The translations under genes and the position numbers were made by a program. 8,734 bases of DNA from JANOBJ01 sp031411575 (GTDB lineage Bacteria > Pseudomonadota > Gammaproteobacteria > Burkholderiales > Burkholderiaceae_C), in NCBI GenBank assembly GCA_031411575.1, contig JANOBJ010000264.1:1-8734 (forward strand), given 5' to 3'. The notes beneath the pieces were generated by a model. The model did not search any database. It saw only the letters and a list, made by a program, of their open reading frames with translations, and was not told the origin of the DNA. Shown piece by piece: positions 1 through 6,132 of this stretch. Each line of letters starts with the position of its first letter. The stretch's first letter is position 1.

Positions 1-492
1 AACCCAAGGCTGGATGTGCGGCTGGTTGAAACCGCGCGCCAGCCGCATCTGGTGGTGGTGGACAGTCGACTGGAGACACCGCTGGACGCCAAACTTTGGG
101 GTCCAGACCGTACCCGTCTCATCTACTGCGCGGCCGAAGACCCAGCAAAAAAAGCGGCGCTCCAAGCCCGTGGCGCCACCGTCGTGCACCTGCCGGGACC
201 TGGCAGCAAGGTCGATCTCGCAGCCATGTTGGTCGACTTGGCCAGGCGCGAAGTGAACGAACTCCACGTCGAGGCGGGCCACAAGCTCAATGGTTCGTTC
301 ATCCGCGAGGGGCTGGTGGATGAATTCCTGGTCTACTTGGCGCCGAAGTTGTTGGGCCAGGGCCGCGACATGGCGAGCTTCGGGCCACTCGCTGACTTGT
401 CAGCCGCAGTGCCCCTGATCTTTCGATCGACTGAAATGGTTGGCGAAGATCTGCGCATCGTCGCCAGAATTCCGGGCAGGGACGAGTTTTAG
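1..492 (+). CDS. ribD: RibD C-terminal part (5-amino-6-(5-phosphoribosylamino)uracil reductase domain), 5' truncated
   Basis: The reading frame is open from the first base and ends at TAG 490-492, giving 163 residues of what is normally a protein of about 360-380 residues. What remains is the C-terminal reductase domain, which uses NADPH to reduce the ribosylamino-pyrimidine in the second half of the RibD reaction. The N-terminal deaminase, with its zinc-binding HAE and PCxxxGRTPPC motifs, lies outside the window. Visible family signatures are NPRLDVR at the window edge, the strand VVVDSRLETPLDAKL (about residues 18-32), VEAGHKLNGSFI (about 90-101), and VDEFLVYLAPKLLG, which resembles the VEAG...VDE..VYIAPKLLG segment of E. 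coli RibD. The gene is followed after 66 bases by ribE, the usual partner. The assignment is firm; the true start cannot be seen. Confidence 0.95.
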   Translation, partial: NPRLDVRLVETARQPHLVVVDSRLETPLDAKLWGPDRTRLIYCAAEDPAKKAALQARGATVVHLPGPGSKVDLAAMLVDLARREVNELHVEAGHKLNGSFIREGLVDEFLVYLAPKLLGQGRDMASFGPLADLSAAVPLIFRSTEMVGEDLRIVARIPGRDEF

Positions 493-515
493 ACCGCCCA
501 TCAACAGGTTTTGCA

Positions 516-528
516 CCGGCAGCGCCGG
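516..528. other. Short GC-rich inverted repeat in the ribD-ribE gap
   Basis: CCGGC (516-520) and GCCGG (524-528) form a perfect 5-bp stem with a 3-base AGC loop. An alternative pairing, ACCGG 515-519 with CCGGT 532-536, is also possible. No T-run follows, so this is not a typical intrinsic terminator. The 66-base gap is too short for an FMN riboswitch and I see none of its conserved core. The hairpin may be incidental in GC-rich DNA. Confidence 0.3.
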
Positions 529-544
529 GTTCCGGTCCAATCCC

Positions 545-553
545 TGCGAAAAT
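545..553 (+). promoter_or_regulatory. Possible extended -10 element just upstream of ribE
   Basis: The bases TGCGAAAAT fit an extended -10 (TG, one base, then GAAAAT, which matches TATAAT at four of six positions). The hexamer ends 5 bases before the ribE ATG at 559, so transcription would start at about the A of the ATG and the mRNA would be leaderless or nearly so. No purine-rich Shine-Dalgarno sequence is visible before this ATG, which fits. No good -35 box lies at the expected spacing. The element is inferred from a weak pattern. Confidence 0.3.
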
Positions 554-558
554 AGCGC

Positions 559-1233
559 ATGTTCACCGGAATCATCACCGGCGTGGGGCGCATCGCCGCT
601 GTTCACGACCTGGGAAGCTCTTTACCCGAAGGCCATCGCCCCGCCGACTCACCGTTCGGCAAGCGGCTGACCGTCCAGACACCAGCCGGCTATCTCGACG
701 ATGCGGGGCTGGGCGACAGTATTGCCATCAATGGCGCCTGCATGACGGTTACCTCGCTCGACAAGTCTGTCAACACCTTCACCATCGATGTTTCGGCCGA
801 ATCACTGGCCAAGACCAGCAGGCTCAGCCAACCTGGCGTTTCCGTCAACCTGGAGAAAGCCTTGCGCGCCCATGACCGCCTGGGCGGCCACATCGTGTCG
901 GGGCATGTCGACGGCGTGGGTACCGTGACGTACTTCGCGCCGGTGGGTGAAAGCTGGGAACTGCGGGTCACAGCCCCCCGCGAAATTGCCAAGTACCTGG
1001 CCTACAAGGGCTCGATCACGGTCAATGGCGTGAGCCTGACCGTCAACCGGGTTGCTGACCAGCCCGACGGTTGCCACGTCAGCATCAACCTGATCCCGCA
1101 CACGGTCGAAAACACGGCCCTTGGGGCAATTGCGGCCGGCGACCCCGTCAATCTCGAAATCGACCTGATCGCGCGCTACGTGGAGCGGATGCTGAGCGTC
1201 GAACCCACGCCACCGGCCAGAGCTTTCCCATGA
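559..1233 (+). CDS. ribE: Riboflavin synthase, alpha chain
   Basis: This 224-residue protein dismutates two molecules of 6,7-dimethyl-8-ribityllumazine to riboflavin plus the pyrimidine precursor, the last step of riboflavin synthesis in the cytoplasm. The start MFTGIITGVGRI is the hallmark N-terminus of the family and fixes the ATG at 559. Two lumazine-binding barrels are seen. Barrel 1 (about residues 1-110) has GDSIAINGACMTVT, with the conserved-region Cys61, and ends with the linker LGGHIVSGHVDGVG. Barrel 2 (about 111-205) has GSITVNGVSLTVN and NLIPHTVENTALG. The C-terminal helix is IDLIARYVERML. A loop at about residues 17-34 is longer than in E. coli. The gene overlaps ribBX by ATGA (1230-1233), implying translational coupling. 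The gene is called ribE or ribC depending on species. Confidence 0.97.
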   Translation: MFTGIITGVGRIAAVHDLGSSLPEGHRPADSPFGKRLTVQTPAGYLDDAGLGDSIAINGACMTVTSLDKSVNTFTIDVSAESLAKTSRLSQPGVSVNLEKALRAHDRLGGHIVSGHVDGVGTVTYFAPVGESWELRVTAPREIAKYLAYKGSITVNGVSLTVNRVADQPDGCHVSINLIPHTVENTALGAIAAGDPVNLEIDLIARYVERMLSVEPTPPARAFP

Positions 1234-2342
1234 CCACACCTGTTCCCATCTCTCGCGTCGAAGACATCGTGACCGACATGCGCGCCGGGCGCATCGTGAT
1301 CCTGGTCGACGAGGAAGACCGCGAAAACGAAGGCGACCTGGTGCTCGCGGCCGATCACGTCACGTCCGATGCGATCAATTTCATGGCGCGGTTCGGCCGC
1401 GGGCTGATCTGCCTCACCCTCACTCGCGAACGCTGCGAACGGCTGCAGTTGCCGCCAATGGCAGTGCGCAATGGCACCCGGCACTCCACGGCATTCACGG
1501 TGTCGATCGAAGCCGCCGAGGGCGTGACCACCGGCATCTCGGCTGCCGACCGCGCGCGCACTGTGCAGGCCGCCGTGGCCAGCGGCGCTCAGGCCAGTGA
1601 CCTGGTTCAGCCGGGCCACATTTTTCCATTGCAGGCGGTGGACGGCGGCGTGCTGATGCGCGCGGGCCATACCGAAGCTGGTTGCGATCTGGCCGCCATG
1701 GCCGGGTGTACCCCTGCAGCGGTGATCTGCGAAATCATGAAAGACGACGGCACCATGGCGCGTCTGCCCGATCTGCAGTTGTTCGCGGCCGAGCATGGCC
1801 TGAAAATCGGCACCATTGCAGACTTGATTGAGCACCGAAGCCGCCATGAATCCCTGGTCGAAAAGATCGGGGCGCGGACCATTCAAACCGCATTTGGCGA
1901 GTTCACCGCGCACGCGTTTCGCGACAAGCCGAGCCAGGGTCTGCATCTGGCGCTGGTCAAAGGTACCTGGGGCGCCAACGACACCGTATCGGCGCGTGTT
2001 CACGAGCCGTTGTCGGTGCTGGATGCGCTCGAAATCCATCGCACCATGCACTCGTGGAGCCTGGACGCGAGCCTGGCTCACATTGCCCGTGAAGGCAAAG
2101 GCGTGGCGGTGCTGCTCAACTGCGGCGAGACCGCCCATCAGTTGCTGGCGCAATTTGAAGGCACCGCCCGTTCCGCGCAGGCTCCTGAGCGCGGCCGCAT
2201 GGATTTGCGCACCTACGGCATCGGCGCGCAGATTCTGCGCGAGTGCGGCGTACACAAAATGAATCTCATGGGCACTCCTCGCCGCATGCCCAGCATGGCG
2301 GGCTATGGACTTGAAATTGCCGGCTACATCACCAAGGAATAA
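1230..2342 (+). CDS. ribB: 3,4-dihydroxy-2-butanone-4-phosphate synthase with degenerate GTP cyclohydrolase II-like C-domain (RibBX type)
   Basis: The 370-residue product has two halves. Residues 1 to about 205 form DHBP synthase, which converts ribulose 5-phosphate to the four-carbon substrate of RibH. The metal and substrate motif DEEDRENEGD is at 27-36, the EAAEGVTTGISAADR segment at 94-108, and RAGHTEAG at 144-151, so this half looks intact. Residues about 213-370 align with GTP cyclohydrolase II by RVHEPLS...LD (256-264), REGKGVAVLL (287-296) and RTYGIGAQILRECGV (327-341). However, the zinc cysteines of the usual ECLTGD...RCDCG segment and the RQEGRGIG motif are missing. This half is therefore probably not a cyclohydrolase; the layout matches the RibBX variant known in Proteobacteria. 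The start ATG 1230 overlaps the ribE stop (ATGA) and is preferred to in-frame starts inside ribE. The symbol ribBA is often carried over in annotations and would mislead. Confidence 0.93.
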   Translation: MTTPVPISRVEDIVTDMRAGRIVILVDEEDRENEGDLVLAADHVTSDAINFMARFGRGLICLTLTRERCERLQLPPMAVRNGTRHSTAFTVSIEAAEGVTTGISAADRARTVQAAVASGAQASDLVQPGHIFPLQAVDGGVLMRAGHTEAGCDLAAMAGCTPAAVICEIMKDDGTMARLPDLQLFAAEHGLKIGTIADLIEHRSRHESLVEKIGARTIQTAFGEFTAHAFRDKPSQGLHLALVKGTWGANDTVSARVHEPLSVLDALEIHRTMHSWSLDASLAHIAREGKGVAVLLNCGETAHQLLAQFEGTARSAQAPERGRMDLRTYGIGAQILRECGVHKMNLMGTPRRMPSMAGYGLEIAGYITKE

Positions 2343-2345
2343 CGC

Positions 2346-2810
2346 ATGTTTGGCGCAGAAAAGGGAGCCGCAGACCGGCTGGACGGCAAGAAGCTGTACA
2401 TCGGTATCGTGCAGGCCCGCTTCAACGAAAGCATCACCGACGCGCTGGCCAAGGCCTGCCTGGATGAGCTGGCGGTATTGGGCGTCAGCACCAAGCACAT
2501 CGACCACGTCCAGGTGCCTGGCGCGCTGGAAGTGCCCGTGGCGCTGCAGGCGATGGCCGAGAAAAATCAATACGACGCCCTGATCGCCATCGGCTGCATC
2601 ATTCGCGGCGAAACCTACCATTTCGAGCTCGTCGCCAATGAATCCGGTGCGGGCGTGACCCGTGTCGCGCTGGATTACCAGCTACCGGTTGCCAATGCCA
2701 TCCTGACCACCGAAGACATGGCCCAGGCGATCGCGCGACAAACCGACAAGGGCCGCGATGCAGCTCGCGTGGCGGTCGAAATGGCCAACCTGCTGGACGA
2801 TCTGTCATGA
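2346..2810 (+). CDS. ribH: 6,7-dimethyl-8-ribityllumazine synthase
   Basis: This 154-residue protein has the usual length for lumazine synthase, which condenses the DHBP made by RibBX with 5-amino-6-ribitylaminouracil and hands lumazine to RibE. Visible motifs are the substrate-binding ARFNESIT (24-31), VPGALEVP (57-64), IGCIIRGETYHFE (82-94) with the catalytic His92, PVANAILTTED (114-124), and the C-terminal KGRDAARVAVEMANLL (135-150). Leu61 stands where Phe is common in the VPGAFE motif. A good Shine-Dalgarno sequence, AAGGA at 2334-2338, sits 7 bases before the ATG and overlaps the end of ribBX. The stop codon overlaps the nusB start by ATGA (2807-2810). Members of the family assemble as pentamers or 60-mers; the sequence does not show which. 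Confidence 0.97.
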   Translation: MFGAEKGAADRLDGKKLYIGIVQARFNESITDALAKACLDELAVLGVSTKHIDHVQVPGALEVPVALQAMAEKNQYDALIAIGCIIRGETYHFELVANESGAGVTRVALDYQLPVANAILTTEDMAQAIARQTDKGRDAARVAVEMANLLDDLS

Positions 2811-3352
2811 CCGACGAAAAATTGCCGGTGGCGCCCATCCCCACCCGCCCTGCGCGGCAATCTCGCACCGGCCTCACTGCGACTGGCGCCCGCAAGGCAA
2901 CCGCGAAGTCCGAACGCAGCCGGGCGCGCGAGTTTGCCTTGCAGGCGCTCTACCAGCACCTGGTGGGCGGCAACGAAGCGTCCGAGATCGACGCCTTCAC
3001 CCGCGACCTCGCCGGCTTTCACAAAGCCGATTCCGCCCACTACGACGCCCTGCTGCATGGCTGCATCGAGCAGGCTGCGGCACTGGACGCGCTGATCCTG
3101 CCGCTGCTGGACCGGCGCATGGGAGAAATCTCCCCCGTCGAACGCAGCATCCTGTGGATCGGCGCCTATGAGTTCGGGCACTGCGCCGATGTGCCGTGGC
3201 GGGTCGTCATCAACGAATGCGTCGAACTTGCCAAGGAATTTGGCGGCACTGACGGCCACAAGTACGTCAACGGCGTTCTCAACGGGCTGGCACCCTCGCT
3301 CCGTGCCGCCGAAGTCGAGTCCGACCAGGCGTCAGGCAAAGCCCGGCGCTAG
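2807..3352 (+). CDS. nusB: Transcription antitermination factor NusB
   Basis: NusB binds the boxA RNA together with S10 (NusE) in the antitermination complex on rRNA operons. The 181-residue product is longer than E. coli NusB (139 residues) because of about 36 basic, Pro/Ala/Thr-rich, probably disordered N-terminal residues. The all-helical core starts at SRAREFALQALYQ (38-50) and includes RMGEISPVERSILWIGAYEF (104-123), VPWRVVINECVELAKEFG (129-146) and HKYVNGVLNG (151-160), all diagnostic. The start at 2807 overlaps the ribH stop (ATGA). No internal start has a better ribosome site, so the extension is probably real. The rib-nusB linkage is common in bacteria, so context supports the call. 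Confidence 0.96.
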   Translation: MTDEKLPVAPIPTRPARQSRTGLTATGARKATAKSERSRAREFALQALYQHLVGGNEASEIDAFTRDLAGFHKADSAHYDALLHGCIEQAAALDALILPLLDRRMGEISPVERSILWIGAYEFGHCADVPWRVVINECVELAKEFGGTDGHKYVNGVLNGLAPSLRAAEVESDQASGKARR

Positions 3353-3362
3353 GCCAGTGACC

Positions 3363-4547
3363 ATGCGCATCTCTGCCCGCGCACAACGCATCGAGCCGTT
3401 CTATGTGCTGGAGGTAGGCAAGGCAGCTTCAGCCCTGGCGCGCGAGGTCGCCCACACCGACCGTCCAATGATCTTCCTCAATATCGGGGAGCCTGATTTC
3501 ACCGCGCCGCCGCTGGTGCAGGCTGCTGCCGCGCGGGCCGTGCGCGACGGCGCCACGCAGTACACACAGGCCACCGGTCTGGAGACTTTGCGCGACCGTA
3601 TCAGCCACTGGTACGCCACGCGCTTTGCCGTCGACGTGCCGGCGCGACGCATTGTGGTGACGGCCGGCGCGTCTGCCGCGCTGCAGCTCGCCTGCCTGGC
3701 GCTGGTGGAAGCCGGTGACGAAATCCTGATGCCCGACCCCAGCTACCCGTGCAACCGGCATTTCGTCAGCGCGGCCGATGGCACCGCTGTGCTGATTCCC
3801 ACCACCGCCGAAGAGCGGTTTCAGCTCAGTGCCGACAAGGTTCACGCCGCGTGGGGGCCGAAAACGCGCGGGGTCTTGCTCGCCTCGCCGTCCAACCCCA
3901 CCGGCACGTCCATCCATCCGGACGAATTGCGCCGCATCAGGGAAGTCGTGCGCAGCCGTGGCGGCATCATGATGGTCGATGAAATCTACCTCGGCCTCAG
4001 CCACGACGACACCTTTGGCCAGACTGCGCTCACGCTGGGCGACGACACCATCAGCATCAACAGCTTCTCCAAATACTTCAACATGACCGGCTGGCGCCTG
4101 GGCTGGATGGTGGTGCCGGATGCGTTGGTACCGGTGATCGAGCGCCTCGCGCAGAACCTGTTCATCTGCCCCAGCACCGTGGCCCAGCACGCCGCGCTGG
4201 CTTGTTTTGAGCCGGAGAGCATCGCCGAGTACGAGCGCCGCCGGGCGGACTTCAAGGCTCGGCGCGATTTCTTCATTCCCGCGCTGAATGCGATGGGGCT
4301 GCCCGTGCCGGTCATGCCCGACGGCGCGTTCTACGCCTGGGCCGACTGCTCGCAGGCTTGCTGCCAACTGGGCATCCACGACAGTTGGGATTTTGCGTTT
4401 GAAGTCATGAAGCGCGCGCATGTCGCCGTTACGCCCGGCCGCGATTTTGGCAGCGCGGAGACTGCGCATTACATCCGCTTCTCCACCGCGAGCTCGATGG
4501 CGCATCTGCAGGAAGCTGCCGACCGGCTTCGGGCCATGCTGCCATGA
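3363..4547 (+). CDS. PLP-dependent class I/II aminotransferase, substrate unknown
   Basis: The 394-residue protein is a fold-type I aminotransferase. Markers in order are LNIGEPDFTAPP (39-50), TQYTQATGLETLR (65-77), VTAGASAALQL (99-109), PDPSYPCNR (124-132), SPSNPTGT with Asn178 (175-182), VDEIYLGL with Asp206 and Tyr209 (205-212), SFSKYFNMTGWRLGW with the PLP lysine Lys237 (234-248), and the carboxylate-binding arginine in IRFS (Arg372). It resembles the broad aspartate/alanine/aromatic aminotransferase group, and the sequence does not identify the amino donor. The frame stays open upstream into nusB. ATG 3363 is chosen because TAGG at 3350-3353 sits at about 9 bases; GTG 3357 is a possible alternative. 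The gap from nusB is 10 bases, and the stop overlaps ybgC (ATGA). Its link to the flanking pathways is unknown. Confidence 0.93.
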   Translation: MRISARAQRIEPFYVLEVGKAASALAREVAHTDRPMIFLNIGEPDFTAPPLVQAAAARAVRDGATQYTQATGLETLRDRISHWYATRFAVDVPARRIVVTAGASAALQLACLALVEAGDEILMPDPSYPCNRHFVSAADGTAVLIPTTAEERFQLSADKVHAAWGPKTRGVLLASPSNPTGTSIHPDELRRIREVVRSRGGIMMVDEIYLGLSHDDTFGQTALTLGDDTISINSFSKYFNMTGWRLGWMVVPDALVPVIERLAQNLFICPSTVAQHAALACFEPESIAEYERRRADFKARRDFFIPALNAMGLPVPVMPDGAFYAWADCSQACCQLGIHDSWDFAFEVMKRAHVAVTPGRDFGSAETAHYIRFSTASSMAHLQEAADRLRAMLP

Positions 4548-4972
4548 GCATCGCAGGCGCAGAGATACAGACCTTTCACTGGCCAGTACGGGTGTACTGG
4601 GAAGACACCGACGCGGGCGGCATCGTGTTCTATGCCAACTATCTGAAATTCTTTGAGCGCGCCCGCACCGAATGGTTGCGCTCGCTCGGCGTCGAGCAGC
4701 AACGCCTGCGTGAGCAAACCGGCGGCATCTTCGTCGTCAGCGAGACCGCTTTGCGCTACCACCGCCCAGCCCGCCTGGACGATGAACTTCTTGTTACTGC
4801 GAAACTCCAGGAAAAAGGCCGTGCGTCCCTGATAATTGGTCAGCAGGCGCTATCAAATTCAGAGCAGGCACAGACCGTGCTTGCCGAGGGCACCATCCGC
4901 ATCGGCTGGGTAGATGCCAATACCCTGAAACCCGGGAGAATCCCCGCACATGTCCTGGAAATGCTGAAATGA
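4544..4972 (+). CDS. ybgC: Tol-Pal-associated acyl-CoA thioesterase YbgC (hotdog fold)
   Basis: This 142-residue 4-hydroxybenzoyl-CoA thioesterase-type hotdog protein is the usual first gene of tol-pal clusters. Family members hydrolyse acyl-CoA thioesters and are linked to phospholipid metabolism. The N-terminus VRVYWEDTDAGGIVFYANYL (15-34) contains the DTDAGG motif with the catalytic aspartate, followed by the helix FFERARTEWLRSLG. The His of the E. coli VVYHASY segment is Tyr here (VFYANY). A later YHRPARLDDEL segment matches YYAPARLDDML in E. coli. The SLIIGQ...GWVD stretch is about three residues longer than in E. coli and contains a locally AT-rich palindrome (4849-4865). The gene overlaps both neighbours by ATGA (4544-4547 and 4969-4972), so it is very probably cotranslated with tolQ. 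Confidence 0.95.
   Translation: MSIAGAEIQTFHWPVRVYWEDTDAGGIVFYANYLKFFERARTEWLRSLGVEQQRLREQTGGIFVVSETALRYHRPARLDDELLVTAKLQEKGRASLIIGQQALSNSEQAQTVLAEGTIRIGWVDANTLKPGRIPAHVLEMLK
4849..4865. repeat. Imperfect GCTAT-N7-AGAGC palindrome inside ybgC
   Basis: GCTAT (4849-4853), seven bases, then AGAGC (4861-4865) has the same 5-7-5 layout as the perfect GCTAT-N7-ATAGC palindrome after tolA (7003-7019), with one mismatch in the right arm. The surrounding codons (ATA ATT GGT, CTA TCA AAT TCA) are AT-rich and rare compared with the rest of ybgC. It may be a fragment of a dispersed repeat that became coding, or chance. The relation is inferred. Confidence 0.35.
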
Positions 4973-5679
4973 ACCAAGACCTGTCCATCCTCCACTTGGT
5001 GCTCAACGCCAGTTGGGTCGTACAAGCGGTGATGCTGCTGCTGGTGGCCGTGTCGATCGCCAGCTGGGCCGCGATCTTCCGCAAGCTGTTCGCGTTGAAG
5101 CGCGTGACGGCCCTCAACGATGAGTTCGAGCGTGAATTCTGGTCGGGTACCAGCCTGAACGAGCTGTTCTCGGCCGCTGCGCAAAACGCCAAGCGCTCCG
5201 GCCCGATGGAGCGCATTTTTGCCAGCGGCATGCGCGAATTCCAAAAGCTGCGCGAGCGCCGGATTGCCGACGCCGGCACCCTGCTGGATGGCGCGCGCCG
5301 CGCCATGCGCGCCAGTTTCCAGCGCGAACTCGACGTGGTGGAGACCAATCTGTCGTTCCTGGCGTCTGTGGGTTCGGTGTCGCCCTACGTGGGCCTGTTC
5401 GGCACGGTGTGGGGCATCATGCACGCGTTTACCGGACTGGCCAGCCTGCAGCAGGTCACGCTGGCTACGGTGGCGCCCGGCATTGCCGAAGCGCTGGTGG
5501 CCACCGCCATCGGCCTGTTCGCCGCCATTCCTGCTGTCGTGGCCTACAACAACTTTGCGCGCGACATCGACCGGGTGGCGATCAAGCTGGAGACCTTCAT
5601 CGAGGAGTTCTCCAACATCCTGCAGCGCAACCTGGGCGGTACCAACCCGGCACCGTCCACCTCGTCGTCCGGCCACTGA
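4969..5679 (+). CDS. tolQ: TolQ, proton-channel subunit of the Tol-Pal system
   Basis: TolQ is the inner-membrane MotA/TolQ/ExbB-family protein that, with TolR, uses the proton motive force to drive TolA and so supports outer-membrane constriction at division. The 236-residue length is typical. Membrane segments are at about 15-36, 129-155 (with SPYVGLFGTVWGIM, 138-151) and 168-193 (APGIAEALVATAIGLFAAIP, 169-188). Thr146 and Thr179 match the pore threonines Thr145 and Thr178 of E. coli TolQ. A cytoplasmic domain lies between the first two segments, and an amphipathic C-terminal helix ends in a Ser/Thr/Pro-rich tail. The ATG overlaps the ybgC stop. The homologue ExbB is less likely given ybgC, tolR and tolA alongside. 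Confidence 0.96.
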   Translation: MNQDLSILHLVLNASWVVQAVMLLLVAVSIASWAAIFRKLFALKRVTALNDEFEREFWSGTSLNELFSAAAQNAKRSGPMERIFASGMREFQKLRERRIADAGTLLDGARRAMRASFQRELDVVETNLSFLASVGSVSPYVGLFGTVWGIMHAFTGLASLQQVTLATVAPGIAEALVATAIGLFAAIPAVVAYNNFARDIDRVAIKLETFIEEFSNILQRNLGGTNPAPSTSSSGH

Positions 5680-5694
5680 AACGAAAGGCTGACC

Positions 5695-6114
5695 ATGCCC
5701 GCCCTCGTCTCACGCGGCCGCGGCCGCCGCACCATCAACGAGATCAACATGGTGCCATTCATCGACGTGATGCTGGTGCTGCTGATCATCTTCATGGTGA
5801 CGGCGCCGCTGATCGCACCCAGCATGATCGACCTGCCCAGCGTGGGCAAGGCACGCGCCCAACCCGAGCCGGTGATCCAGATCGTGGTGGCCAAGGATGA
5901 ATCGCTGGAGCTGAAGGTGCAGGACAAGACCAGCCGCGTCGCCCTGCGCGACATCGCCGCCACGGTGCGGCGCGCACAGGGCAACCAGCCGCAAACGCCG
6001 GTGGTGATCAGCGCCGACCGCAGCGTGAAATATGAAACCGTGGTGCGGGTTATGGACAGCCTGCAGAAAGCCGGCATCCAGCGCGTCGGCCTGTCGGTCC
6101 AGCTCGCACCCTGA
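5695..6114 (+). CDS. tolR: TolR, ExbD-family subunit of the Tol-Pal motor
   Basis: This 139-residue protein has the ExbD/TolR layout: a short basic N-terminus with INEINMVPFIDVMLVLLIIF (14-33), a single membrane helix carrying the proton-relay Asp24 (Asp23 in E. coli TolR), and a periplasmic domain. That domain contains PVVISADRSVKYETVVRVMD (102-121) and the end segment AGIQRVGLSVQ. Its periplasmic part is thought to bind peptidoglycan. AAAGG at 5684-5688 gives a clear ribosome site 6 bases before the ATG. The gene is 15 bases after tolQ and 18 bases before tolA. Confidence 0.96.
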   Translation: MPALVSRGRGRRTINEINMVPFIDVMLVLLIIFMVTAPLIAPSMIDLPSVGKARAQPEPVIQIVVAKDESLELKVQDKTSRVALRDIAATVRRAQGNQPQTPVVISADRSVKYETVVRVMDSLQKAGIQRVGLSVQLAP

Positions 6115-6132
6115 CCACGCCCGGCAGCCACC

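Noticed and set aside
493..558. FMN riboswitch before ribE
   Set aside because: The gap is only 66 bases and lacks the conserved aptamer core; a real one would also more likely precede a distant ribB or transporter gene.
1071..1229. Longer start for ribBX inside ribE
   Set aside because: The upstream in-frame residues are an out-of-frame reading of ribE and do not resemble DHBP synthase; the ATGA overlap at 1230 gives the family's normal N-terminus.
1176..2621. A 481-codon open frame on the minus strand opposite ribBX and ribH
   Set aside because: It is the mirror of strongly coding GC-rich sequence; its His/Arg/Gly/Gln-rich translation matches no family I recognise, and ribBX and ribH on the other strand are certain.
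3168..3362. Longer start for the aminotransferase inside nusB
   Set aside because: The 65 extra residues are nusB read in another frame; the family-like N-terminus begins at 3363.
3429..4505. A 358-codon minus-strand frame opposite the aminotransferase
   Set aside because: Low-complexity composition typical of antisense frames in GC-rich genes, with no motif or ribosome site.
4840..5676. A 278-codon minus-strand frame opposite tolQ
   Set aside because: tolQ is unambiguous on the plus strand, and the antisense product has no recognisable domain.
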